Below, piece after piece: positions 33,642 to 41,900 of a stretch of DNA of 46,207 bases (positions within the stretch are counted from its first letter, which is position 1; every line of letters begins with the position of its first letter). The notes beneath the pieces are model-generated. The model had not been told where the DNA came from and searched no databases. It saw nothing but the letters and a program-made list of their open reading frames with translations. Origin of the DNA: Lachnospiraceae bacterium (GTDB taxonomy: Bacteria > Bacillota > Clostridia > Lachnospirales > Lachnospiraceae); the NCBI GenBank assembly GCA_024695465.1, contig JAILID010000174.1, forward strand, positions 1-46,207, in the 5' to 3' direction. The translations under genes were made by a program, and so were the position numbers.

Positions 33642-35794
33642 GTGTTGATTCCTTTCATGGTGAGGGATATGCGTTTCTTTGCGGCGTCGACGCCAAGAAC
33701 CTTCACGGTTACGATATCTCCGACGGAAACTACGTCGAGGGGATGCCTGACGAAACGATCCCGAAGCTCGGAGATATGGACCAGTCCGTCCTGATGGACG
33801 CCGATATCCACGAAGGCGCCGAAGTCGATGACGTTTCGGACGGTTCCCTTCAGGATCATGCCGGGCTTAAGGTCCGTGATCTCCATGACGTCCTGGCGGA
33901 GAATGGGGCCTTCCGGCTTCGTTCTGGGATCCCGTCCCGGCTTTTCCAGATCCGCGATGATATCCCGTAAGGTATATTCCCCGATCTTGAGGGAAGCTGC
34001 CAGTTCCTTTTCGGAGGCGTTATGAAGGCGCTCGCGGATCCGGGCGGTTTTCCCGGAGAGCAGATCTTCTTCCGTAAAGCCCAGCCCCGTAAGGAGCTTG
34101 CGGGCCGCGTCATAAGATTCCGGATGGACGCCGGTCATGTCCAGGGGCTCCTTGCCGTCCCGGATCCGGAGGAAGCCGGCGCTCTGTTCGAAGGCTTTGG
34201 GTCCGAGCTTGGGAACCTTGAGGAGCTCGCGGCGGCTCATAAAGCGCCCGTTTTCTTCCCGATAGCGGACGATGTTCCCGGCGACGGTCTTGCTGATGCC
34301 GGAAATATAGGCTAAAAGAGACGCGGAGGCGGTGTTGACATCTACCCCGACCCGGTTCACGCAGTTTTCGACGACGCCGGTCAGGGCTTCCGTAAGCCTG
34401 GTTTCGTTCATGTCGTGCTGATACTGGCCGACTCCGATGGATTTGGGATCGATCTTGACCAGCTCCGCCAGGGGGTCCTGGAGCCTCCGGGCAATCGAGG
34501 CGGAGGAGCGCTGGCCCACGTCGAAATTCGGGAACTCTTCGCTTCCCTGCCTGCTGGCGGAATAGACGGAGGCGCCGGCTTCGCTTACGATCGCATAGCT
34601 GACGGGAAGTCCGCTTTCTTTCAGGAAGGCGGAGATGATGGCCTCGGATTCCCGGGACGCGGTTCCGTTGCCGAGGGAAATGATGTCCACCTTATATTCT
34701 TCTATCAGCTTTTTGAGAATTTTCCGGGCTTCTTCCACTTTGTTCTGGGGCGCGGTCGGATAGATCACTGTGGTGAAGAGAACCTTTCCGGTCGGGTCGA
34801 CGATGCAGAGCTTGCAGCCGGTTCGAAAGGCCGGATCCCAGCCCAATACGGTTTTTCCCGGAATGGGAGGCTGCATGAGGAGCTGGGAGAGATTTTTGCC
34901 GAACACGGCGATGGCGGCCTCTTCGGCGTTTTTGGTCAGCTCGCCGCGCAGTTCATTTTCAATAGAAGGCGCGATGAGGCGCTTGTAGGCGTCGGAGGCG
35001 GCTTCGTGGAGGCAGGCTCCCGTGCGGGGATGTTTTGCGGTTCCCAGTTTAAGATCCAGGTAGGTGATGATGTCTTCGGCCGGAGCTTTGACCCTGACGG
35101 AGAGAATTTTCTCCTTTTCGCCCCGGTTCATGGCCAGAATCCGATGGCCGGGAATCCGCCCCAGCTTTTCCTCGTACTGGTAGTAGTTCTCGTAGACGGA
35201 GTCAGCTTTCTTATCTCTGACCTCGGAGACAAGGGTTCCGTCGGCCAGGGTCTTTCGGCGGATGAAGCCCCGGTAGGAGGCGTTGTCCGAGATCTCTTCA
35301 GCCAGGATGTCTTCCGCCATCCGAAGGGCGGTCTTCGCGTCTGGGATTCCCTTTTCGGGATCGATGAAGCTTTGGGCTTTTGCCAGCGGCTCCTCCCCGG
35401 CGTCGGTCTTGAGAAGATATTCCGCCAGAGGGCCGAGCCCTTTTTCCCGGGCGGCTGCGGCCCGGGTCTTGCGTTTTTTGACGTAGGGGCGGTAGAGGTC
35501 TTCAAGGACCGCCAGCGTGGTGGCTTCATCCAGCTGCTTCGCAAGAAGGGGAGTCAGCTTGCCCTGTTCGTCGATGGAGCGCCGGATGGCTTCCCGGCGG
35601 TCGTTCAGTCCCCGGAGAAAGCGGAGGCGCTCGTCGAAGGTACGCAGCAGCTCGTCGTTCATCGCGCCTGTCGCTTCCTTTCTGTAGCGAGCGATGAAGG
35701 GGATGGTGCTGCCCTCGTCGATGAGGCGGACGACCGCTTCGGCCTGCCAGGGTTTGATCTGCAGTTCATTTGAGAGAGTTTCTATGATATTCAT
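33638..35794 (-). CDS. tex: Tex-family RNA-binding protein
   Basis: A conserved nucleic-acid-binding protein linked to transcription and RNA turnover. Its 718 residues show the standard order: Tex N-terminal helical domain (about 1-190), YqgF/RuvX-like nuclease fold (about 320-440), helix-hairpin-helix pairs (about 490-560, with VDVNTASASLLAYISGI), and an S1 domain at the end (about 640-712, with LKGTVRNVIDFGAFVDIGVHQDG in part). The start at 35794 is chosen because the protein then begins MNIIETLSNELQIK like other Tex. A TATAAT box lies 6 nt upstream and there is no ribosome site, so the mRNA is probably leaderless. An in-frame ATG at 35857 is upstream of that promoter and rejected. Confidence 0.94.
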   Translation of the reverse strand: MNIIETLSNELQIKPWQAEAVVRLIDEGSTIPFIARYRKEATGAMNDELLRTFDERLRFLRGLNDRREAIRRSIDEQGKLTPLLAKQLDEATTLAVLEDLYRPYVKKRKTRAAAAREKGLGPLAEYLLKTDAGEEPLAKAQSFIDPEKGIPDAKTALRMAEDILAEEISDNASYRGFIRRKTLADGTLVSEVRDKKADSVYENYYQYEEKLGRIPGHRILAMNRGEKEKILSVRVKAPAEDIITYLDLKLGTAKHPRTGACLHEAASDAYKRLIAPSIENELRGELTKNAEEAAIAVFGKNLSQLLMQPPIPGKTVLGWDPAFRTGCKLCIVDPTGKVLFTTVIYPTAPQNKVEEARKILKKLIEEYKVDIISLGNGTASRESEAIISAFLKESGLPVSYAIVSEAGASVYSASRQGSEEFPNFDVGQRSSASIARRLQDPLAELVKIDPKSIGVGQYQHDMNETRLTEALTGVVENCVNRVGVDVNTASASLLAYISGISKTVAGNIVRYREENGRFMSRRELLKVPKLGPKAFEQSAGFLRIRDGKEPLDMTGVHPESYDAARKLLTGLGFTEEDLLSGKTARIRERLHNASEKELAASLKIGEYTLRDIIADLEKPGRDPRTKPEGPILRQDVMEITDLKPGMILKGTVRNVIDFGAFVDIGVHQDGLVHISELRDRFVRHPLDVVSVGDIVTVKVLGVDAAKKRISLTMKGINT

Positions 35795-35800
35795 GAAGCC

Positions 35801-35829
35801 ATTATAACATAGATCAGGGATTTTGCAGG
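35801..35829 (-). promoter_or_regulatory. Promoter of tex-citC, directly before the ATG
   Basis: On the minus strand: CCTGCA, 17 nt, then an extended -10 TGTTATAAT. Only 6 nt separate the -10 from the ATG. Confidence 0.7.
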
Positions 35830-35873
35830 GGACGAAAAACGTTTTTTCATTTTCCATAAGAAACTTTCAAACG

Positions 35874-35902
35874 TGGACTTTCTGCAGCTTATGTGTTATA
35901 AT
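35874..35902 (+). promoter_or_regulatory. Promoter of the coiled-coil gene at 36048
   Basis: TGGACT, a 17-nt spacer, then an extended -10 TGTTATAAT, divergent from tex. The leader is about 140 nt. Confidence 0.65.
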
Positions 35903-35916
35903 GCTTTGACGCATTT

Positions 35917-35954
35917 GCGGCGGAGTCTGCGATACGCTTCCGCTGCAGTTTTTT
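35917..35954 (+). terminator. Attenuator-like hairpin in the leader
   Basis: GCGGCGGA pairs with TTCCGCTGC, followed by AG and six T. It lies after the promoter and before the gene, so it could attenuate transcription. Confidence 0.45.
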
Positions 35955-36047
35955 GAGAGGGATTGCGGGAGCGGAATGCGCTTCGCTGTTATCGCGGCGC
36001 CGCGGCGTCAACGCGTCGGCAGGAAGACGGCTTTTGCAGGGGGAATC

Positions 36048-37268
36048 ATGATGGCAAAAAAAACAGAAATATCTTCAGGTACTTTATTTGCCGCTCTGAT
36101 TGAGCGGAAAAGAAAGGGAGGAAGCATCAGGACGGATGACGTTCTTGTGGTTTTGGAGAAGCTTTCCGATGAGCTGAAGATCATGGGGGCTTCAGAGCTG
36201 CTGGACGCGGCCTACAACGCCTGCGCCTACTATTGCGAAAGAGATCAGCAGCGGAAACTGGAGACTGCTGTAAGGGGATTCTCCATAGCAAAAGACGTGC
36301 GGGACTGGAGCTACAGGCCGGCCCTGTCAAACTATGACGCCTACGCCGTCATTATCCTGCTGGCCAATTATATGGAACTGAAAGAGGACAGCCAGAGCAT
36401 CGAGAACTGGATCCGCTACATGGGGGAGAATTATAAGCCGATCAATCCGAATTATAAGGAGATCGAGTACGCGCTTCATCGAGTTGAGGAAAAAGTGCGT
36501 GAAAACCGCAAAACAGCGCTTCTGGGTCTTAATGAAGTCGGTAATATCCGGGCGAAATACTTCCGTTACTATAACGACCTGGGCCTTAAGGCTTACCAGC
36601 AGGCTAAGACGAACGCAGCCGGGATGGAGGAGGAGGCCGAGCAGAAGGCGGCCCGGATCCTGAGGACCGCGGAGGCCGCAGGCAGCCGTCTGAAGGAGGA
36701 GGCCGCAAAAGCCGCCAGGGAACGCCTGATGGAGGCCGGCAGGCAGGAGGAACAGAGATTATCGGATGCGAAAGAGAGAAATGAAAAGCTTTTCCACGCT
36801 CCCCGGAGAAAGCGCTGGGAGGAGAGGACAGAGGTTTTTGAAAGAGAATTTGAAAGCCTGATCGGAGGTCTCCGGGATCTGCAGGATTTTGCCGACAGGC
36901 TGGAGACGATTGAAAAGGAAAAGAATACCCTTCAGGTTTATGAGCAGTACTATGATCTTTATACACTGATCGCGGAAACCCGGCAAGCTTTTGCCGATAA
37001 GACGGAAGCAAAGGAAGGCGATTGGGAAAATGTGCTCCTCTATATGGAGGAATTCCTTGAGATGATCGAGGAAAATCTGGCTGAATTCGGAATCGAGACG
37101 ATCTCATCGAAACCCGAAAGTCCGGTCAATGAAGAAATCCACGAACTGACGCAGGAGGAGAAGCTTCCGGAGTCCGGAAAGCTTGTGGTGAAGAGGAGTC
37201 TGCTCTCCGGTTTCCGTTTCAGGGGCCAGATCCTGCAGAAGGAGAAGATTGAGGCGGAACAAAAATAA
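36048..37268 (+). CDS. Uncharacterised coiled-coil protein, 406 aa
   Basis: Not recognised. The N-terminal third (about 1-150) looks globular and helical (ALIERKRKGGSIRTDDVLVV; YNACAYYCERDQQRK), followed by a long charged coiled coil (about 180-265) rich in Ala, Glu, Lys and Arg, then further helical segments (about 270-350). There is no signal peptide or membrane helix, so it is probably cytoplasmic. The start at 36048 follows AGGGGGA; an in-frame ATG at 35976 lies in the structured leader and is not preferred. It has its own extended -10 promoter and a strong terminator, so it is an independent unit. A scaffold or cytoskeletal role is a guess from the coiled coil only. Confidence 0.75.
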   Translation: MMAKKTEISSGTLFAALIERKRKGGSIRTDDVLVVLEKLSDELKIMGASELLDAAYNACAYYCERDQQRKLETAVRGFSIAKDVRDWSYRPALSNYDAYAVIILLANYMELKEDSQSIENWIRYMGENYKPINPNYKEIEYALHRVEEKVRENRKTALLGLNEVGNIRAKYFRYYNDLGLKAYQQAKTNAAGMEEEAEQKAARILRTAEAAGSRLKEEAAKAARERLMEAGRQEEQRLSDAKERNEKLFHAPRRKRWEERTEVFEREFESLIGGLRDLQDFADRLETIEKEKNTLQVYEQYYDLYTLIAETRQAFADKTEAKEGDWENVLLYMEEFLEMIEENLAEFGIETISSKPESPVNEEIHELTQEEKLPESGKLVVKRSLLSGFRFRGQILQKEKIEAEQK

Positions 37269-37294
37269 GGGAAGGCTGATGAAAGCTTTCCGAA

Positions 37295-37344
37295 GCATAA
37301 AGAAGACCTGCCGCGGCGCGCGCTGCGGCAGGTCTTCTTTATGC
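37295..37344. terminator. Bidirectional terminator
   Basis: A very long stem: GCATAAAGAAGACCTGCCGC pairs almost perfectly with its complement ending CTTCTTTATGC. It lies between convergent genes. Confidence 0.9.
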
Positions 37345-37350
37345 GGTTTG

Positions 37351-38226
37351 TTATTCAATGCGGATCGTCCAACGGGTCTCCCAGCTCTTTTCCGGATCGA
37401 GGCTTAGGAGATCGGACTGGAGGGCCAGATTCTCCACAATGCCTTCGCGGGAGGGCAGTGAAGTCCAGGGTTCGACGCAGAGGTAAGGCGCGTCTGTTTT
37501 GGGCTTGTGCCAGAAGCCGACGTATCTGAAATCCGGGTAGGAGACCGTAACACGGCGGGAGGTCTTGTCCGAGCAGATGGAAACACTTCTGGCGGCGTTC
37601 TGCAGGACGATGGCGTCGTGATCGAAAAGATCGTGGGTGAGCGGGATGATGCGGGAGTCTTTCATTTCATAAAGGCTCACGCGCGGCGTCACCGCCCCGC
37701 TGTCCGCCAGGTGGATCCGGTAGGGGTGGGCCTCCTCGTCGAATTCGAGGCGGTAGTCCTCAAAGGAGCTGCCGGCTTCCATCGGGACATTGAAGCCCGG
37801 ATGGCCTCCGACCGCGAAGAACATACGGCCGCTGCCGGCGTTTTCTACCCGGGTGCCGATCGCGAGGGTCCTGCCTTCCAGCGAGTAGCTGATGCGGTAA
37901 ATGAAAGAAAACGGATATTTTGCTTTCGTCTTCTCATCCGCGCGAAGGAGGAAAGTCACGCTCGTATCGTTCTGCGCTTCTACGGACAGATCCTCATAGC
38001 GCACAAGGCCGTGGTTGCCGAAGCCGTATTCCTTCCCGTTCAGGAGGTACTTGCCCTCCGTGAGCCGGGCGACATAGGGAAAGATGTTGGGCGCGTGGCT
38101 CGTCCAGTAAGCGGGGTCTCCCTGCCAGAGATATTCGGTTCCGTCGGCGGAACGGATGGAGCTAAGCTCCGCGCCGGCGGAAGTGACGGAGACGGACAGG
38201 TATTCATTTTGGAGTAAGATATTCAT
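37351..38226 (-). CDS. Aldose 1-epimerase family protein
   Basis: A galactose-mutarotase-like beta-sandwich protein (291 residues) that likely interconverts sugar anomers or binds a sugar phosphate. It starts MNILLQNEYLSVSVTSAGAE, the usual opening of this family. Other motifs are YLWQGDPAYWTSHAPNIFPY near residues 30-50, FGNHGLVRY near 68, and GGHPGFNVP near 141 with the conserved catalytic-type His. AGGAGA precedes the ATG by 9 nt; the longer upstream frame runs over the PPOX gene and looks non-coding. The PPOX-like gene lies 16 nt upstream on the same strand, so they are probably co-transcribed. Substrate unknown. Confidence 0.9.
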   Translation of the reverse strand: MNILLQNEYLSVSVTSAGAELSSIRSADGTEYLWQGDPAYWTSHAPNIFPYVARLTEGKYLLNGKEYGFGNHGLVRYEDLSVEAQNDTSVTFLLRADEKTKAKYPFSFIYRISYSLEGRTLAIGTRVENAGSGRMFFAVGGHPGFNVPMEAGSSFEDYRLEFDEEAHPYRIHLADSGAVTPRVSLYEMKDSRIIPLTHDLFDHDAIVLQNAARSVSICSDKTSRRVTVSYPDFRYVGFWHKPKTDAPYLCVEPWTSLPSREGIVENLALQSDLLSLDPEKSWETRWTIRIE

Positions 38227-38242
38227 TTTCAAAATCTCCTGA

Positions 38243-38635
38243 TCAGAAGCGGATGGTCTTCGGAGCGGCAGAGAAGGAGGAAAAGACGGCGGAGGCGTCC
38301 TTGAAATAGAGGACTTCCGTGTTGTCGTCTTCCGCGGAGTACATGGCCTTGAGCGAGGGGTAGGCGTCCAGCATGTGAACCTTGGCTTCAAGCCGCTCGT
38401 CCCGCACGAGGATCCCGGAAAGCCTGAGCCAGGTGCCGTTCATGAAGGCGCAGAGCTCGACTTTGGGATTCGCCGCGATCTGCTTCGAGACGTCTTTGGA
38501 CTTGCCGGTCTGGATGTAGAGCTTCCCTTCGAAAATCTCAGCGGTCCCGAAGGGGCGGACGCGGGGCTGGTCGCCATCCATCGTCGCGAGGTAGTAGGTT
38601 TGGGCATCTTTTAAGAATTTGCAGACTTCTTCCAT
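38243..38635 (-). CDS. Pyridoxamine 5'-phosphate oxidase-family protein
   Basis: A small split-barrel flavin-binding protein (130 residues). Typical features are YYLATMDGDQPRVRPFG (about 14-30, FMN phosphate contacts), KLYIQTGKSKDVSKQIAANP (about 38-57) and VELCAFMNGTWLRLSG (about 59-74). Such short proteins are usually FMN reductases or haem/flavin binders rather than true PdxH, so no gene symbol is given. It is the first gene of a two-gene unit with the epimerase-like protein. Confidence 0.88.
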   Translation of the reverse strand: MEEVCKFLKDAQTYYLATMDGDQPRVRPFGTAEIFEGKLYIQTGKSKDVSKQIAANPKVELCAFMNGTWLRLSGILVRDERLEAKVHMLDAYPSLKAMYSAEDDNTEVLYFKDASAVFSSFSAAPKTIRF

Positions 38636-38692
38636 GATATGGGGTATTCCTCTCTTTCCTTAAGGTTTAGCAGGATCGGTTATTCTTCAAAT

Positions 38693-38721
38693 AGTATAGC
38701 ACGGTTCGCGGATGGGGAAAA
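38693..38721 (-). promoter_or_regulatory. Promoter of the PPOX-epimerase unit
   Basis: On the minus strand: TTTTCC, a 17-nt spacer, then an extended -10 TGCTATACT. Confidence 0.55.
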
Positions 38722-38871
38722 GACGCAAATATCCCTCCCGGCGCTTAACGGGGGCGGGATAGGGGCATTTTGTCAGGATGCGGGAAAATAAAGGACGCTG
38801 TCTTATGTAAAAAATGTATACAAATAGCGGTAGATTGTTGAAAAAATTTTTAAAAGGAGTAAAATAATAGA

Positions 38872-38900
38872 TTGCCACGTAAAACCAATTTGCTTAAATA
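38872..38900 (+). promoter_or_regulatory. Promoter of the large surface protein gene
   Basis: TTGCCA, a 17-nt spacer, then TAAATA. The leader is about 47 nt. Confidence 0.5.
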
Positions 38901-38953
38901 AAATCAATCCTTCAAGAAGCAGAAGAAAAATACTGACGAAAGAGGTGACAGAG

Positions 38954-41900
38954 ATGGATGCAAAAATCAAAAAAGGATTGGCTGCACTGCTGGCGCTTTT
39001 TATGTTTCTGACATCGGCCCTGCCGGTAGAGGCGGAAACGTTCGGCTTCAGCAATAGCGCTTCCGGGGAGAAGGCTTCCGAGGCGGAGGTATCCGGGGAA
39101 GCGGCCGGGAGCAACCATGCGGACAGCGCCGATGCGGATGGAATCTGCGAACAGTCCATTCCCGTGGTCGTGGGCCGGGGGGCGGCGGTGAAACTGGCCG
39201 GTCCCATGCCGGAGGACGCGGATGTCGAGGTTCGGGAGACGGAATCCGATCTCGAAGGGGCGCTTTGCGCCTATGACATCACAATCAACGAGGGCTGGCA
39301 GCCGAAGGCGGGGGATCCCGTCGAGGTTACCATTCACAACCGGGCGCTTGCGGGGGTGAAGGCTCCCGTGGTTTACCATGTCCTTGGGGACGGGAGCTTC
39401 GAGACGGCTGAAGTCGAAAGCTTCGGGGACGGCTATGTCGTCTTCAAGGCGGAGGGCTTCTCCGTCTATGTGGTCGGGGAGTCGACGGCGACCCGGACCT
39501 ATAAGCTTATGGTTGAAAATGAAGGGAGCTACAGCATTTACCCCTACGCCCTTGCCGGGAGCGAGGAAGGAAACGGGGTCTTCAAGCTGAAGGAGGGGGA
39601 GAGCTTCAATCTGCCCCAGCTGGCCGATCGGGAAGATGAGTGCTTCCTGGGCTGGTATACGTCAAATGGAGAGCTGACGGAGAGCGACGCTCCTCTGGTC
39701 AGGGTCACGGCGGAGGGCGTCAGCGGGGATGATCCGGAAGTTATGCTTTACGCCCGCTTCGGACGGGCCGTCTATGCGACTTTCTACGCCTATGTGGAGA
39801 GCTCTTCCGACGAGATGATCCTGAGCCGGGTCCGGAAGGCGCTGATCGGCGGAAAGGCTTCGATTGACCTTTCGGAGATCCCCCAGCCGGTGCCTTCCGA
39901 GGAGCACACTACGTTCAGCAAGTGGCAGGAGTCTGTAAGCCGCAATACTTACGATTCGGACGCGGAGCTGGAGATCAGCAGGGATACGGTCTTTTATCCA
40001 AAGTTTGAGACCGTCAGCACGATCAGCTTCCAGTCTGCGGCCATCGGGGAAGGGGCAACCTACATCGCCCACAAAAACGTCCCGAAGACGGCCGGGGAGA
40101 ATATCGTCAGCGGCAAGCTTTCCGAGGTCCCATCCCGGATGGGCTACACCTTTAACGGCTGGTATACGGAAGCGGATAAGGGCGGGATCCGGATAACGGA
40201 CGAAAACGCGAATATCCTGAGCGGGGAGGACGGCTTTAACGGCGGCACCCTGTCCGATGGAAAACTGACGGTGTTGGATGATTTCACCCTCTACGGGGGC
40301 TGGGATACCGCGCCCTCATCCTTCCGGGTCGTGGTCTGGAAGGAGAAGGTGGAGGATACGGCAAAACTGGCGGATACCGGTGACGGCAGCTGGGCGGTGC
40401 CGGAGGAGGAGAAGACCTATGACTACGCCTTCTCGCTGACGCTTGATCAGCATGCGGACAGCAGCGCGGTCTATTCGGGGGATTCGATTCCGGAAGATGA
40501 CGTCGCGTCTTATAAGGCGATCACGGGAGACTATACGCCGGCCGGCTCCTCGCAGGCGGTCAGCTTCACCGGCTTTAAATTCGAGAAGATGGATTCGCTT
40601 ACGGACCTCACGGTCGCGGCCAACGGCAGCACGGAAGTGAATATCTACTATGACCGGATCGTGATGACGTATACGTTTACGTATCCGGCAAGTAGTTTTG
40701 CGGATGGAGATTGGGAGGATACACACGGTGAGCTGGGGGACGCGGAAAAATATTACATAGATAATGGAACCCGGAGGAAAGAGGTCAGCGGGACATCCAC
40801 AAAAAAGATCTATTCTTATGAATATGAAGACTTTACCCTTCGGGGCCTCTATGGGAGTACCTTTGAAGCGAATAAGAGTGTAAACGGCGGCAAAACCTGG
40901 ACGTCATCTATAGAGACAAAGAAAAAGTCGTGCAGTAATACGTCGAATTGGTATGTTAAAAAAACCAGCCATTTTTTTTCAGAATCTACATATGACTGGA
41001 CTCAAGACGGCAATTACACGCGGGATGAAGATCATACGACAACGGCGGCAGGCGATCCCGAGTCCATTCAATGGTCTTCCAATGGAACCCGCTGCAATCT
41101 TCTGACAAACTTTAACCTGGATCCGGGATTTACCGCTCAGGAAACGACTTTTACGGCCTCTCTTGTGGAGGGAGATGATCGACATTACTACTTTTATGTC
41201 GGGGAAACCACTAATATAGCCGATGATGGGTCGAAGGATGACTATAGCGGAAGCTCAAGCGATAGTTTTTCTATAACGGATAAGTACGATGGCTATTCGG
41301 TAGACAAGCTGGTCGTGAGCAACGGATCGGCAACGGAAACCTACGAGAATATCATTGAAAACGGGGTAACTGCGGGAAACCTGGTGGTAGTTTCAGATGG
41401 AAAAATCGTGGTCAAAGAAGGCGCTAAGGTCGTTAAAATCTACAACGTCCCCCAGAAAAAGACGCTGACGGTCAGAAGCAGCGACCGGACGCACCAGGGG
41501 AGTCCAAAGGAATACATCGTGCCCTACAACTCGCTGATTAAGGAAGCGCTTCCGGAAAGCCCCTCTTCGGAGGAATTCACTTTCCCGGGAGCTGGGGCCG
41601 ATGCGGCGGGTTACGAGCTTTGCGGCTATTTCGCCGATGCCGGCCTTACCAAATACGTTGATTTCAGCGGGACGAAGACCCTGGAGGAAGTGCAGAAGCT
41701 CTCCAAAGAGATCACGGAGGTTATCGATTACTCTGCCGCCAGGATGCCCAACACGGAGATGGTTCTGTACGCCGGCTGGCTCAAGAAGCGTTTTGTGGTG
41801 CAGATCGATCCGGATCACGGGGAGTTCGCCGATACGTCGTCTTCCACCTATTTTAAAGTGGATTACGGGGAATATGTGGTACCCTATGAGGTGCGGAGAA

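Larger units (their letters stand above)
38636..38953. other. Divergent intergenic region before the surface-protein gene
   Basis: It holds the two divergent promoters (38693-38721 and 38872-38900). The stretch from about 38810 to 38940 is strikingly A/T-rich compared with the flanks. No gene was seen. Confidence 0.5.

Noticed and set aside
34415..35773. 452-codon plus-strand frame opposite tex
   Set aside because: It is antisense to well-conserved Tex domains and has no start signals.
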